From NCBI GenBank assembly GCA_037074505.1, contig CM073486.1:14603001-14667000 (forward strand): a stretch of DNA of 64,000 nucleotides, given 5' to 3'. The DNA comes from Albizia julibrissin (taxonomy: Eukaryota; Streptophyta; Magnoliopsida; Fabales; Fabaceae). How positions within the stretch are numbered: the first letter of the stretch is position 1; every line of letters begins with the position of its first letter. Below, piece after piece: positions 49,640 to 60,700 of this stretch. The translations under genes and the position numbers were made by a program. The notes below the pieces were generated by a model. The model made no database searches, was not told the DNA's origin, and was given only the letters and a program-made list of their open reading frames with translations.

Positions 49640-49960
49640 TTCGATCGCTCAAGAATCATTGAATTGAAAAAGGCCACTTGGCCCATACCTTTCCCTCTGA
49701 TTATATCTTTAAGAAAAGATTGTCTTCATTACTCACTGCGCAGAGCTCAAAGCTCAATGCTCAATGCTCTGGGGGTCTGGTCTCTGCCTCTCTTTATTGT
49801 TCGCCATTCTTCTGAGGAAATTGGTAATGATTATTCTACTGATTGAATATTAGGCTTCATCCTTTCTTATTCTCCTTTCTGTGCCCCCCCATATTCTCAA
49901 TGTTTCTTTTATTCCACACTTTCTCCTTTATACTCTCTCCATCTCTCTCAACTCACCAGA
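49640..49960 (+). pseudogene. Degenerate leader of a fourth ankyrin-PGG unit
   Basis: AATCATTGAATTG near 49655 matches the copy B upstream (35866), and TCTCTGCCTCTC, TTGTTCGCC, then GAGGAAATTGGTAATGATTA near 49785-49833 match the leaders. The exon 1 ATG and coding part are not found. Confidence 0.45.
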
Positions 49961-50698
49961 GCCCAAAAAGTCTCGGCATTTATATTTTAACACGTATTCA
50001 TTACGTCGTTCTAACGCATAAACACTAATCTACTAGTAATTTAAGTAAACATTTGATCCTTAAAATTTTTAGTTAGATTCAAAAAAATTTAGAGAATGTT
50101 AAAAGTTTTGAATTAAATTTTCTTACTCTTTAATCTTATATATTCTCTTTATTAAAATTTTAGAATCTCATTTTTTCGATTTTAAATCCAATCATAAAAC
50201 TTTTCTCTCTCCTCCACTTTCCTCCAAGTCCTTTGTACCAAACATACCTTTTGCTATTGACAAACCCTAATCTATTATATATTTTAATATTTTATTTGAA
50301 GGATTTTTTTTTTTATAATAATTGAGCTTAAGATATTTTATTTGCTATTAATAGTGATTAAAGTGGTTTGCATGAAATTAAGGGTAAAAGGGGGTAAAAT
50401 GTCATATATTTTATAATATACCTAAATTGATTGATTTTTGAAATATAAGATATTATGTTTTGGGTTTATTTACTTTTTAGATCAGTTTAAGAAAAATTAT
50501 GGACAAGGACCCAGAATTTCTAGAAACTGTAAATCAATGAAGAAAGAGTTTATAGAAAATTATAGAAAAGTGCCCAGAGTTTTTGAAAACTATAGTTCGC
50601 CCACAAATTAGTCCCTCCATGAACCTTTTATACTTTGCAGTATAGTCCCTGGTTAAAATGCAATGCGGTCTGAAAACTAGACCTTTGAGCCCGAGAAT

Positions 50699-51278
50699 TA
50701 GTACTGGGAAAATGGGCCAGCCCGAGCCCATCGGGCTGGCCCGTTGGGATAACGGGCTAAACGGGCCCTTAGCCCGTTTATAAACGGGCTGGCGAAATGC
50801 CAGCCCGAGCCCGTTTAGACGGGCTAACGGGCCGTCTTTTTTATTTTTTTTTTAGTTTATTTTTTAAAAAAAAAATTTACTCCCTTTCTCTTTTATCCAT
50901 TTATGTCACACTTATTTTCTTTTATATATTCGTGCTACAAAACCAATTTTGTTCTTACTTACTTTTTTTTTTGTCTACTTACATCACAAAAACATGTGAA
51001 TACATTTTTTTAAAATTTAATAATAGTAAAATAAATAGATATAATATGAAAAAAGTGTCAAATAAAAAAAATAGGAAGTCTTTAAACACAACATCACTAA
51101 GAATTGAAAACATTGGGATCTAACTTATTTGAAAAATATATAAAAAATATTTTTTTATTTTTTTAAATAGTTAAACGGGCCGGCCCGTTTAGCCCGAATA
51201 ATAAACGGGCTCGGACTTTCAAGCCCGAGCCCGTTTATTTGGCCGAGCCCGTTAGCCCGGCCCAAATTACCACTTCTA
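50699..51278. mobile_element. hAT-type non-autonomous element 2
   Basis: Perfect 8-bp duplication CCGAGAAT at 50691-50698 and 51279-51286. Ends TAGTACTGGGAAAATGGGCC and (reversed) TAGAAGTGGTAATTTGGGCC. Terminal regions are dense in AGCCCGTTTA and its complement. Confidence 0.9.
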
Positions 51279-51286
51279 CCGAGAAT

Positions 51287-52714
51287 CACAGACCAAAGGC
51301 GCGGCATTGACGACCAGAACCTCTATCGCTCACCTTCACTCTCTCACTCCCTTCATCTCCTTTATTCTCCGCTGGCAACCTTTATTCAATTTTTTTTAAA
51401 AAAATTAATATAAAAAAGAGTATTACAATTTAATTAGATGATAAACTATTATTTTTAGTATTTTTTTTAATATTTTCAATCCCGTGGATGTGCTGTCAAA
51501 AGAGGACTAAATAAATATTATATAATAAATTTCAGAGATTTATTTGTCACGACACTTGACCTAATACTTTGGCCGATTTAATGTTTGTTTGGGTTAGTTA
51601 TAGGAGCTATTTTTCCAATGTGATTCACGATATACAAGGTATGCTTATGAAATGAATTTTATCTCAACTTGCATGAATAAGATTTTCCACCGTCAACCCA
51701 AACAGGCCCTTAATGACTGGTCCGAGTTTCAGAACCTTATAAATGAGTGAATGGAATTGATTTTAAAAAATTATTTAAGAGTTAATTTTTTATTAAGTCA
51801 AATTAAAAAACCCAAACAATCGCTTTATCTAATTAATGATTAATTCTACGATTGCATTTATGTTCATCTCTTACCTCAATTGTTAAAAACCACTTGATGT
51901 ATATATAAAAATCATTTTAATGCACTTATTTTTTCTTAAATGAGAACACAATCATAACACTCAATATGAATTAATCCAACTACACACCATAAGAATCTCA
52001 TACAATGAATAATCTCCTTAAAACATGAGGAAGCAAGTTTAATAACATAGTCTATGAGCATCAAAGCAAAATTTAACATAAATGTTAACCAACAAAGATA
52101 AATAAACACTCATTCTTCACAAATATGTACCAATACAAAATTAATTCAATCGGATCACAATACAAATAATAAACTAATAAAAAACTAATAAACTCCTTCT
52201 TCTAGAAAATTAAAGCTCTGGACACATTTTTCACCACCAAAACTCAAGGAAAATTTCGCCAAAAAATGAACTTATCAATAACCAAAGCTTCTTCACAATG
52301 CCTAACCCCCATGAAAATTGAATGAAAGTGTTGAATCTGCAGAGAACGAGGGAGGAGGTGGGTTTGGTCATATTTTGTGAGAAAATGGAGGAAGAAAAAA
52401 ATGGTGGTGATATGAAAATCAGAGAACTATTCCGGCGATGTTGAGTGTGGTGTGAAGGTGGAGGTCTGACAGTATGGTGAGAGTAAGAGAAGGTGGAAGA
52501 GGAAGGTATTCTGCTGCTATGAAAACAGAGGAGGATTCGTCAGTGGAAGAGGAAGGTTTTCCGACGAAGATAGAAGAAGGTTTAAGAAGATGGTGGAGTG
52601 AGAATGGAGAACCCTGACAATAGTGGTTGGTATGTAATGGTGAGATCGACGGAGGAAGTGGTTGAAAAGTAGTTTTTGACGGTAGTGATGGTATCTCTAA
52701 CCACCCTCCTCATT

Positions 52715-52755
<41 letters not shown>

Positions 52756-53015
52756 GTTCTTAGCTTCTTAGTCGCGGCCTTTTTGGTGGGGTAAGGATGG
52801 AGGAGTGGTGGTTGAAGCTCGCCGCCTAGGTAGAGAGGTGAAGGCCAAGGTTTCTGAAGCTCCCGCGGTGCGATCTCGCTTCTGCTCTCTTTTCTTTGAA
52901 ATTCGTCCGAGTGTATGGAAGAAAGAGGAGGCCGCATTTAGGGACCAAAAGGAAACTTTTCAAAGGTTTGTGGAGGGACTAAACGAATAACTTCAAAACG
53001 TTTATGGGTGAACTA
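51287..53015. other. Intergenic, no gene recognised
   Basis: Holds a CT microsatellite at 52720-52750. The short frames on both strands around it lack domains. Confidence 0.5.
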
Positions 53016-53018
53016 TAA

Positions 53019-53282
53019 GAGTCTGGTTGGTTTGGAGAGGAAGGGTGATTTTAATATTATCTTATTTGGATTGATTATAAGGAAGGAGATGAGATGAATT
53101 TTAATATTATATTGTTTGGTTTAGGAGGGGAGAGAAATTATTTTTATATAAATAACTTTACCCTTATGTTATAAGTGATTTTTTTTAAACTCTATTAAAT
53201 ATATAATAAAATTTAATTATAAATAACATCTTTATTTTTAGATTATAAATAACATGTAATACAATTATATTTTTATATATTT

Positions 53283-53345
<63 letters not shown>

Positions 53346-53576
53346 GATGAATGAAGAGGGTAAATGACATTTTTGGATTAGCAAGAAAATTCATGAATAT
53401 TTTAGTCCAATCATACAAAATTTCTTAACCTCGTTCCAAATCTCTCTAATTTATTTATTAGGGGGAGGGTTTTGAGAGGAGGGAGGAGAAATTTTTTGGT
53501 TTTGCCAATCAAAGGGAGGGAAACAAAATCTCTTCCCTTCTCCTTCTCTCCCTTCTCCTCAAATCAAACATAGCCT
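53019..53576. mobile_element. Harbinger-like MITE 1
   Basis: TAA at both edges (53016-53018 and 53577-53579). Inverted ends GAGTCTGGTTGGTTTGGAG and (reversed) AGGCTATGTTTGATTTGAG. Contains an AT microsatellite at 53287-53341. Confidence 0.6.
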
Positions 53577-53579
53577 TAA

Positions 53580-54758
53580 TTTTTAAAAATCTTGGGTCAT
53601 TTTTTATAATTTTCTCTAGTCCTTTTTCTTTATAGTATCCGTTTCAATAAATTCTAGGGCCTTTATGTAATTTTCCCCAATCCTCAAAAAATTAAATCTA
53701 ACCTAATTAACATGTCCACATTTTCCAATTTTCTTCAAAACACGTACCATGCAAGAATTCCAAAAAATCATTTTCATGCATAATTAACAAATTATGATCA
53801 TTTTACTTCTAATTATAATTAATTCAATACAAATATCCCTAAATCCATAACTCAAATTAGTACTTAATCATACAACAATATCCTAAGGAAATGCATTAAA
53901 AATCTCAAATTAATCAAGAGCTTATCAAAATATGGTTTAATCATCCACATTAAATAGTTTTAAACAATATCTCAAGAAGTAGTAGTTAGCTATATAAGAG
54001 CTAAATCAAGAATATTTGACTCAAGTGTTATCTTGTGCTTTTCTTAAAACTTTATAAATTTTAACTCCCATTATTTTTTTGGATAAGGGTGGTCACTTCC
54101 TTCATTACCAAGAGCATCCAACATTCATATTTTTCAAGTTCAATTCCATTCATTCACTCACGTTTTTATAAAAATACTAAAAATAATAATTAAGCATTTA
54201 ATTAAATTGTATTACTTTTAATTTATTAATTTGAAAAAATCAAAACCAATTTCTCATTATTTTCATTAGATTTTTATGACATTAGACTATTTAAAAATTA
54301 ATAAAAGGCTCTTGAAAAAAAAAAAAGAACGGTCCTAAATTTAGTTATACGCAAACTTTAGTTAATTGTTTATTGCAATCTTTAGTTAATTGTTTACTGT
54401 AGACCCGACCACTAACACACAAAAGTGCCCCGTCAAAAACAATCATCACCATTTGATTTTTAGGTGATGGAGCCCTCTGGCGGAACATTTGAAACGCGCG
54501 GGTGGAATTAACTAGTTTGGTTGGGAAATTTGTACTCCTATCTGCAGCAATAATATTGTTAGGAAAACTGTCCTAGTCACAATCAATGAAGTTCCGTAGA
54601 GAAAAATAGTAGATTTGTGTAACGGTGAATAAGAATGCGGGTGAGGCGTAGGTGTAGAGGTAAATGAGGAGGAAGAGAGGGCTTCATTATGGATTATTTC
54701 TAAAGTATGAACAAATAGTAGACATTAGGGAGTCTTGGCGAAAAGAGTTACATTGGGG
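53580..54758. other. Intergenic, no gene recognised
   Basis: AT-rich, with no long open frame and no recognisable element ends. Confidence 0.5.
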
Positions 54759-55399
54759 TAGGGGTGTTTAAATCTAGGATTGGGACCGGGATCTCCCAAT
54801 TCCTATCCTGACCCCGGTTTTTAGTTAGGATGCACATATGCATCCCGGTATTGGTCATAGTCTGATCTCGGTCCTAGGATTATTTGGACTGAGACTGGGA
54901 CAAAATTGGGAATTTTCGGTTTTTTAAAAAAAAATAAATTTAAAATATATTATTATATTAGTTAAATTTTTCATAATCTATTATTTAAAATAATCATTTA
55001 ACAGCTAATAAAGCTATAATAATCACACATGATTTAGAATTGAAGAATAATATTTTATTATTATTATTATTATTATCATCTTTGTCATCTTTGTTATTAA
55101 CTTTATACATTATATAGTTAGTATTAGTATTATGATATATACGGTTTAGCTTCAATTAAAAAAATGTAATACACATATTATCAAATGATAACTTAATTTA
55201 TGGAGTAAAAAATATAAAAATAAAAAGATCACTTAATTTATAAAGTAAAATAATTAAAATATATATATATAAAAAACCGGGACCGGGACCACCAAGGGTG
55301 ATCCCGATCTCAGTCCCAACTGAAACAGAAAATTCTCAGAATTAAAATCTCTGAGATCGGATTGGGATAATCAGGATCAGGATATTTTAAATCAGCCCA
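54759..55399. mobile_element. hAT-type non-autonomous element 3
   Basis: Ends TAGGGGTGTTTAAATC and (reversed) TGGGCTGATTTAAAAT, with GGGACCGGGA-type blocks inside both ends. Flanks CATTGGGG and CGTTAGGG match at 6 of 8, so it looks older than the other two. Confidence 0.6.
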
Positions 55400-56089
55400 C
55401 GTTAGGGATATTTAACAACATAAAGAGTCAAGAAAGGATCAATTATACCTATTTTGAAATATTGTATATTCCATAAATCATATGGCAGCAGCGTACAACA
55501 ATAAATACAGGGCAGGAGCCGTGTCCAGTGCTACAGTTGAGTAGAAAGGTGTCCATTATAGAATAAGGGAACAACAATTAGATGGCCGACAACGAAAACC
55601 TTATTGATGGTAACCGTTTTTAAAATCTTGAGACATGCTCAAACTTTAGTCAGCTTTAAATTCACTTAAATTTTTTTTAATTAAAAGCTTAGCTTATTAA
55701 GAAAAAAAAATCCTTAGGGCATGTTTTGCTGATGACATAATTCTTTAGGCTAAATCAAGAAAATATTAATTTTAAACTTGAATTATAAAGAAGGATTATA
55801 GAGTCAAAGGTTTTTATTTGAAAAGAAGTAATAAGCATTATAGTCTTGATAAAAGATAAGTTAGAAGTGATTTAGTGGTTGAATTAGGATATTAAAGTAT
55901 TTTCAAGTAATAAAGTTTAGATATATGTGTTCGAATATATAAAAAAACATGAAATTGATAAATATATTAATCATAAGATTCAATTTAGGTGATATAAATG
56001 AAGAAAAGTTATTGAGGTTATTTGTGATTGAAAAACACCTAATAAGAAAAAAATGAAGTTTTATCTTCTTGCTAAGAGACTATCAATGC

Positions 56090-56340
56090 TTTCTAGAAGT
56101 AAATATAAGACTTGTAATGAGCACATTCATTGAAGAGTTAGAGTCTCGTCAATTAACAAGAAAATTATAAAAAATAATTTAAAATGGTTCAATCACATCC
56201 AAAAAAGTTATTAGATATGCCGTAGGAACAATTGATAAAAGAGTGTGGAGTCTTAAAAAAAAAGGCATGAGAAAGTTGAAGTCAATAAAATTATTGAATG
56301 AAATCTTCCTATTAACAACGTATTTAAAAATTTAGTTAAT
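56090..56340 (+). pseudogene. Possible LINE (RTE-type) 3' end fragment
   Basis: Translation has NLKWFNHIQK, then DMP and a lysine-rich VLKKKG stretch, resembling the C-terminal LRWFGHVQRR...GRPKK region of plant LINE reverse transcriptases. Heavily mutated. Confidence 0.35.
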
Positions 56341-56389
56341 GAGGTGATACAATTTATATGTAGTCAACCATTGAACAAACATGCTACAG

Positions 56390-56870
56390 TCTTTTGAGCA
56401 CAAAAAACAAAGCTTTAATGGATCCCTTGATATTGTCTCCAAATTTGGCTTTGGTTGTAGCGTGCTTTTGGGCTAAGAGAGGGCTGCATTATCACAATCT
56501 TGCTATCGTTGGCCAGAGAATGCAAGTTTGATCTTCTTATTACAAAACACACAATTAAAAATTATAATAATTAAGCAATAAAATAATTATTCTCTATTAG
56601 TAATAATTAAAATAAAAAATTATAATAAGGTTCCAAACAAAATGAAAAATGAAGAAATGGTCTTTTGAAATTATAAAGTGAAAAAATAGTCTCAATGAGT
56701 TATCAATGGTGGCCTCTTAAGTTATCAATAACTAGCACCTGAAGTTGTTAATTGAACCATTTTTTCATTTTGAGATTTCAATGGACAATTTCTTTATTTA
56801 TCTTTTTGGTTGGACCTTATTTTAATTTTCCCTACTTAAAATTGGTCAATAAATATTAACATGGTTAGCC
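56390..56870. repeat. Segmental duplication upstream of copy C
   Basis: Matches 35105-35400 except for the inserted MITE. Same position relative to the leader as in copy B. Confidence 0.85.
56614..56835. mobile_element. 222-bp MITE with an empty site in copy B
   Basis: TTAAAAT at both edges (56607-56613 and 56836-56842). Copy B has a single TTAAAAT followed by TGGTCAAT near 35336-35348. Subterminal inverted repeat ATAAGGTTCCAAACAAAATG against ATAAGGTCCAACCAAAAAG (reversed). Confidence 0.72.
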
Positions 56871-57489
56871 GGATCTTCTTATTTTATAATCTATGTAAAA
56901 GCACATGGGCGTGACATAAGGAAATATTATATTTACACACGATCAAGTCGGTGGAGTCACATGATCTTGTTAGCATTTTTTAATATTTATTCTCTGAATC
57001 AAATTGGTATATTATATATTTTACTATTAAAAAATTAAGGTATTAGATTAGACTGTAGATACCAAATTAATGTTGAATTTTTTAATTACCCATTTTTAAC
57101 GCACCATTTGCCTGTCCACTAATATAATACCATTGATCACTGACCACTGGCCATTGAGTAAATTAATGCAAACAAATTGGCCCAAAAAATTAGGGTTATG
57201 GTGCAAGTTTAATAGCGCTAAAATACTCCTAAACTACATAAAAAGTTGAGCAATTTTATCACATCGTTGAGTGGGTCCTACACATTGTACTGCAGCAACT
57301 TTTTTCCCCTTGACTAAGGATTAAATAAATATAAAAAAACATTTGACAATAGAGGAAAATTGAGAGATAGGTGAGAGATCGCAAATTCAACCCCGCATAT
57401 AACATTAGATAGTTAATGTTTGCCTCGTTAGATTTAATAAGGGTTAAAAGAAAAAGAAAAAGAAAAGAAAAGAAAAGAAAGAAGCACTT

Positions 57490-57796
57490 GGATATACCCT
57501 GCCCACTTTATTATCTCTGTAAGTAAACCTAGTCTTGGCGATTCCACCTCTCTGCTCATTGCTCTCCCTCTGCGTCTCTGTCTTCATCTCTTGCTGTCGT
57601 CCTTCATTCTCTGTTTGGCTGTTGGCGTCTCTGCCCCTCGCTGTTCGCCGTCCTTCTTTCAGATTGGCTCTAAGGAGATTGATAATTATTTATTATTCTA
57701 TTTTCTGCCTCACCCATTCTCACTCATTCTTTTACTCCACAATTTCTCCTTCTTCTTTCTACTTTATTTTGATTAGTGAGTCATACAGATCCCCAA
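57490..57796 (+). promoter_or_regulatory. 5' leader of copy C
   Basis: Matches the copy A and B leaders. The donor GATTG/GTAATT of copy A is GATTGATAATT here, so the leader intron's donor may be lost. Acceptor TTTGATTAG precedes the ATG at 57797. Confidence 0.45.
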
Positions 57797-60700
57797 ATGT
57801 CAATATTGCAAGATGACTTGGAACAATACTCAGCCATGGATTTGGATCCTCTGGAGGGGCTGCACCGTCCTTCACCTGTCCCATCTTTGTCAAGTGAAGA
57901 ACAACTAAGTGACACAGAAACCGAGGAACCAGGTGTGTGCGTACTAAAGCTCTTCTGTAATATTGGATCAATAGCCATAAAAAATGTCTCTTCTCATTGT
58001 GTCAACAAAGGTTTAATTTGGTCACAGAAAAAGGTGTCGATATTTTTTTATGTAAAATTTAGAGTTCATTTTAATGTTGTAGATAGAAGAATAAAAACTT
58101 TTCCGGAAATCATATTATTTTTCTATTTTTTCAAAAAAAGAAAAAGAGAAATATTGTCAATAAATCTCAACAAGTTAGGGAAGTCCCCACCCCCCCCAAA
58201 AAAAAAGATTACAATAATAATTAACAATCTTATTTACTTGCTATCAAAATAAAACTTGAGATTCTTCAAATGGAGCTTTGCCCCCTTAAAATTTCATGAA
58301 GGTTTACTTTATTTTACTAGTAAGGCATCATAATGAAGTTCTCACTTTGGTTAATGCCTTTTCAATTTTTTGACCAATACATTATCAACATTTAAATCTC
58401 CTCCTCATCCCCAAGTTGCATTTAACAATAATTGAACACAACCTATTTACGAAGGTTATATTAGTAACAATAATTATGTCATATATATATATATATGGGC
58501 ACTAAAAGGCTAATGTCCTATCCCCTCAATCTATTAAATACTTAAATACATGCTACTAAAAAAAATCTAGTGGCGCCCCTCTTATATTACTTCTTTATAG
58601 ATAATTGTTTTTTGTAAAAAAAAATTAAAAGTTAAAATATTTTCTATTATAAATGTCATAGCTAGCTAGTGTTAACCTTGTGCGACATTTTCTTAAACAA
58701 GCACTACATAAGATATTTATTTTTGTAAAAATAAAAATGAAAGTACTAGCTATGACGCTTTTTAGGTAAGTGTAATTGATGGACTTATTTTTTCTTAAAA
58801 AAAAAGGCAAGAATCTTCCAAAAGTTCACAACAAGTATTTTTTTTCTTTAAAAAATTGTGCTGCCTTTGAAGGCGCTTGAGAAGTTCCAAGGCTTTCAAT
58901 TTTTTTTAAATAAAAAGTCTTAAAAGATACTTGCTTGGAAAGCTTTTAATTTTTTTTAAATAATAATGCCTTGGAAGACGCCTTCCAAGGCTCTCTAAAA
59001 GATAATTTCAATTTTTTTTAAAAAAAATAAAATGATGCTACAAGCAAGCGCCTCCAAGGCCAAAACTTTTTATAGAAATTTAAGTAACATTGTGTAGAAT
59101 TAATTTATTAATCAACTCGAGATTTGAAGTAAATTAAATTCATTGTTTGAATTTTAGAAATATAATCTTTAAAAAATTAATTAAATATAAATGAAAATTT
59201 ATAGAAAAAATTAATTCTAAAACAAGATATAAATGGAGCTGAATTGTATTATTTTAAATTAAGGTATCAAATTATTTCTAATGAAGGAATGGGTACAAAA
59301 TTTAAAAACAATAAATAATATAATTTCCAATATTGATTTCAGTGGAATAAAAAAATTATTTTATAAAAATTAGGATTTATCATGTGATCGGTGATATTGG
59401 AATATGGAGAAATTTACTCAAAATAGGATTTAAATTTAAAGGATTAATTTCAATTCAAGATTTCTATAAACAATTAATTTCTCATTAAAATATTTTAGTT
59501 ATGTATATATTTTGGAGGATGATAGCAAGATGATGAAACAAATAACTAATAAGTGGAAATCCATGATTTAATTAAATATGAGAAAGTGAAAACTAAAAAT
59601 AAAATTAATCAACAGAAAGAGTGATGGGCAATATATCCATATGTGATAGCAATGATAATTATTATATAAGAAAAATTCAGTCCAACTAAATTAATTGGCT
59701 CATATATGTAGGCCCTAAGGCCAGATTGGCCTTTGGTATGCCTGCCAATTAAGGCCACATAATAGTTTTGGCAGCCACATGCAAGGCCTTGCGCATGCCA
59801 ATGACAAACACTTAATGCTGCGCGAGAGAGAGAGAGAGAGAGAGAGCTCTGCTCTCTCTATTTAAGTTCAGCTCCTTATAATTTATAAGTTCCCTATTCA
59901 AAAACCTTTGGAATCAGAGCACATAACCTGGCGGTTAAAATACTCTCCTCTCACACTCACAGGGTCTTTCTCTTCTTCCTTTGATTTCCATAATATTTTT
60001 ATTTTGGTTATGTGCATAATGTTGTTTTTCTTCTTTACATTGTTGTGTGCGGATTGGGAAATGCTAGTTCTTTTATCTGGTAATTCGTTTAGGTTGTGCC
60101 AATGTTGTACAATTAGATAGGTTGGACTTATAGTTGCAATATGAGGAGTTTGGAACCGTGATTTTGAATAATCTTGAAGCTTGCTGATTGAATGCACATA
60201 AGCTATTTTTGATGAAATGTTTGATATGTGAAATTTTATCAATGATAGCAAATAAGTGTTGATTTAATAACTAAAGTTAATATGAAAGTTACTTTTAAGT
60301 TTCAATTTATCATGTGTAATTATTTTTAAATTTTATTGTTTTTAAACCTGTTTGAATTGTGAAAGTCACAAACAAGGTACAATTTACTCTCATCATATGT
60401 CTTTTACTATTTTATGATCTTGTTCTTTATGTATGATGCCTCTTACTATCTTTTTGTGTCCTTAATTTTGTTAATTTTCGTTTTCTATTTAGACACTGTC
60501 TATATAAAATACATATGAACATAGAAGACTCATTTTATTTAGACTCTTCAACGCAAATGATCAATGTAATAGGTTATTGTGGGTGTCCATTGTCTTAATT
60601 TCTTTTCTTTCTTTTGTTTTTCATAAAGATTGAGACACGGATTAATCATTGCTAGCTTCCATTTGCTAAGTGCCCATTTGGTTCACATAATTGGAAGTAA

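Noticed and set aside
58650..58765. Inverted GTCATAGCTAGCTAGT / ACTAGCTATGAC pair suggesting a small MITE.
   Set aside because: The arms are only about 18 bases and no target duplication was found.
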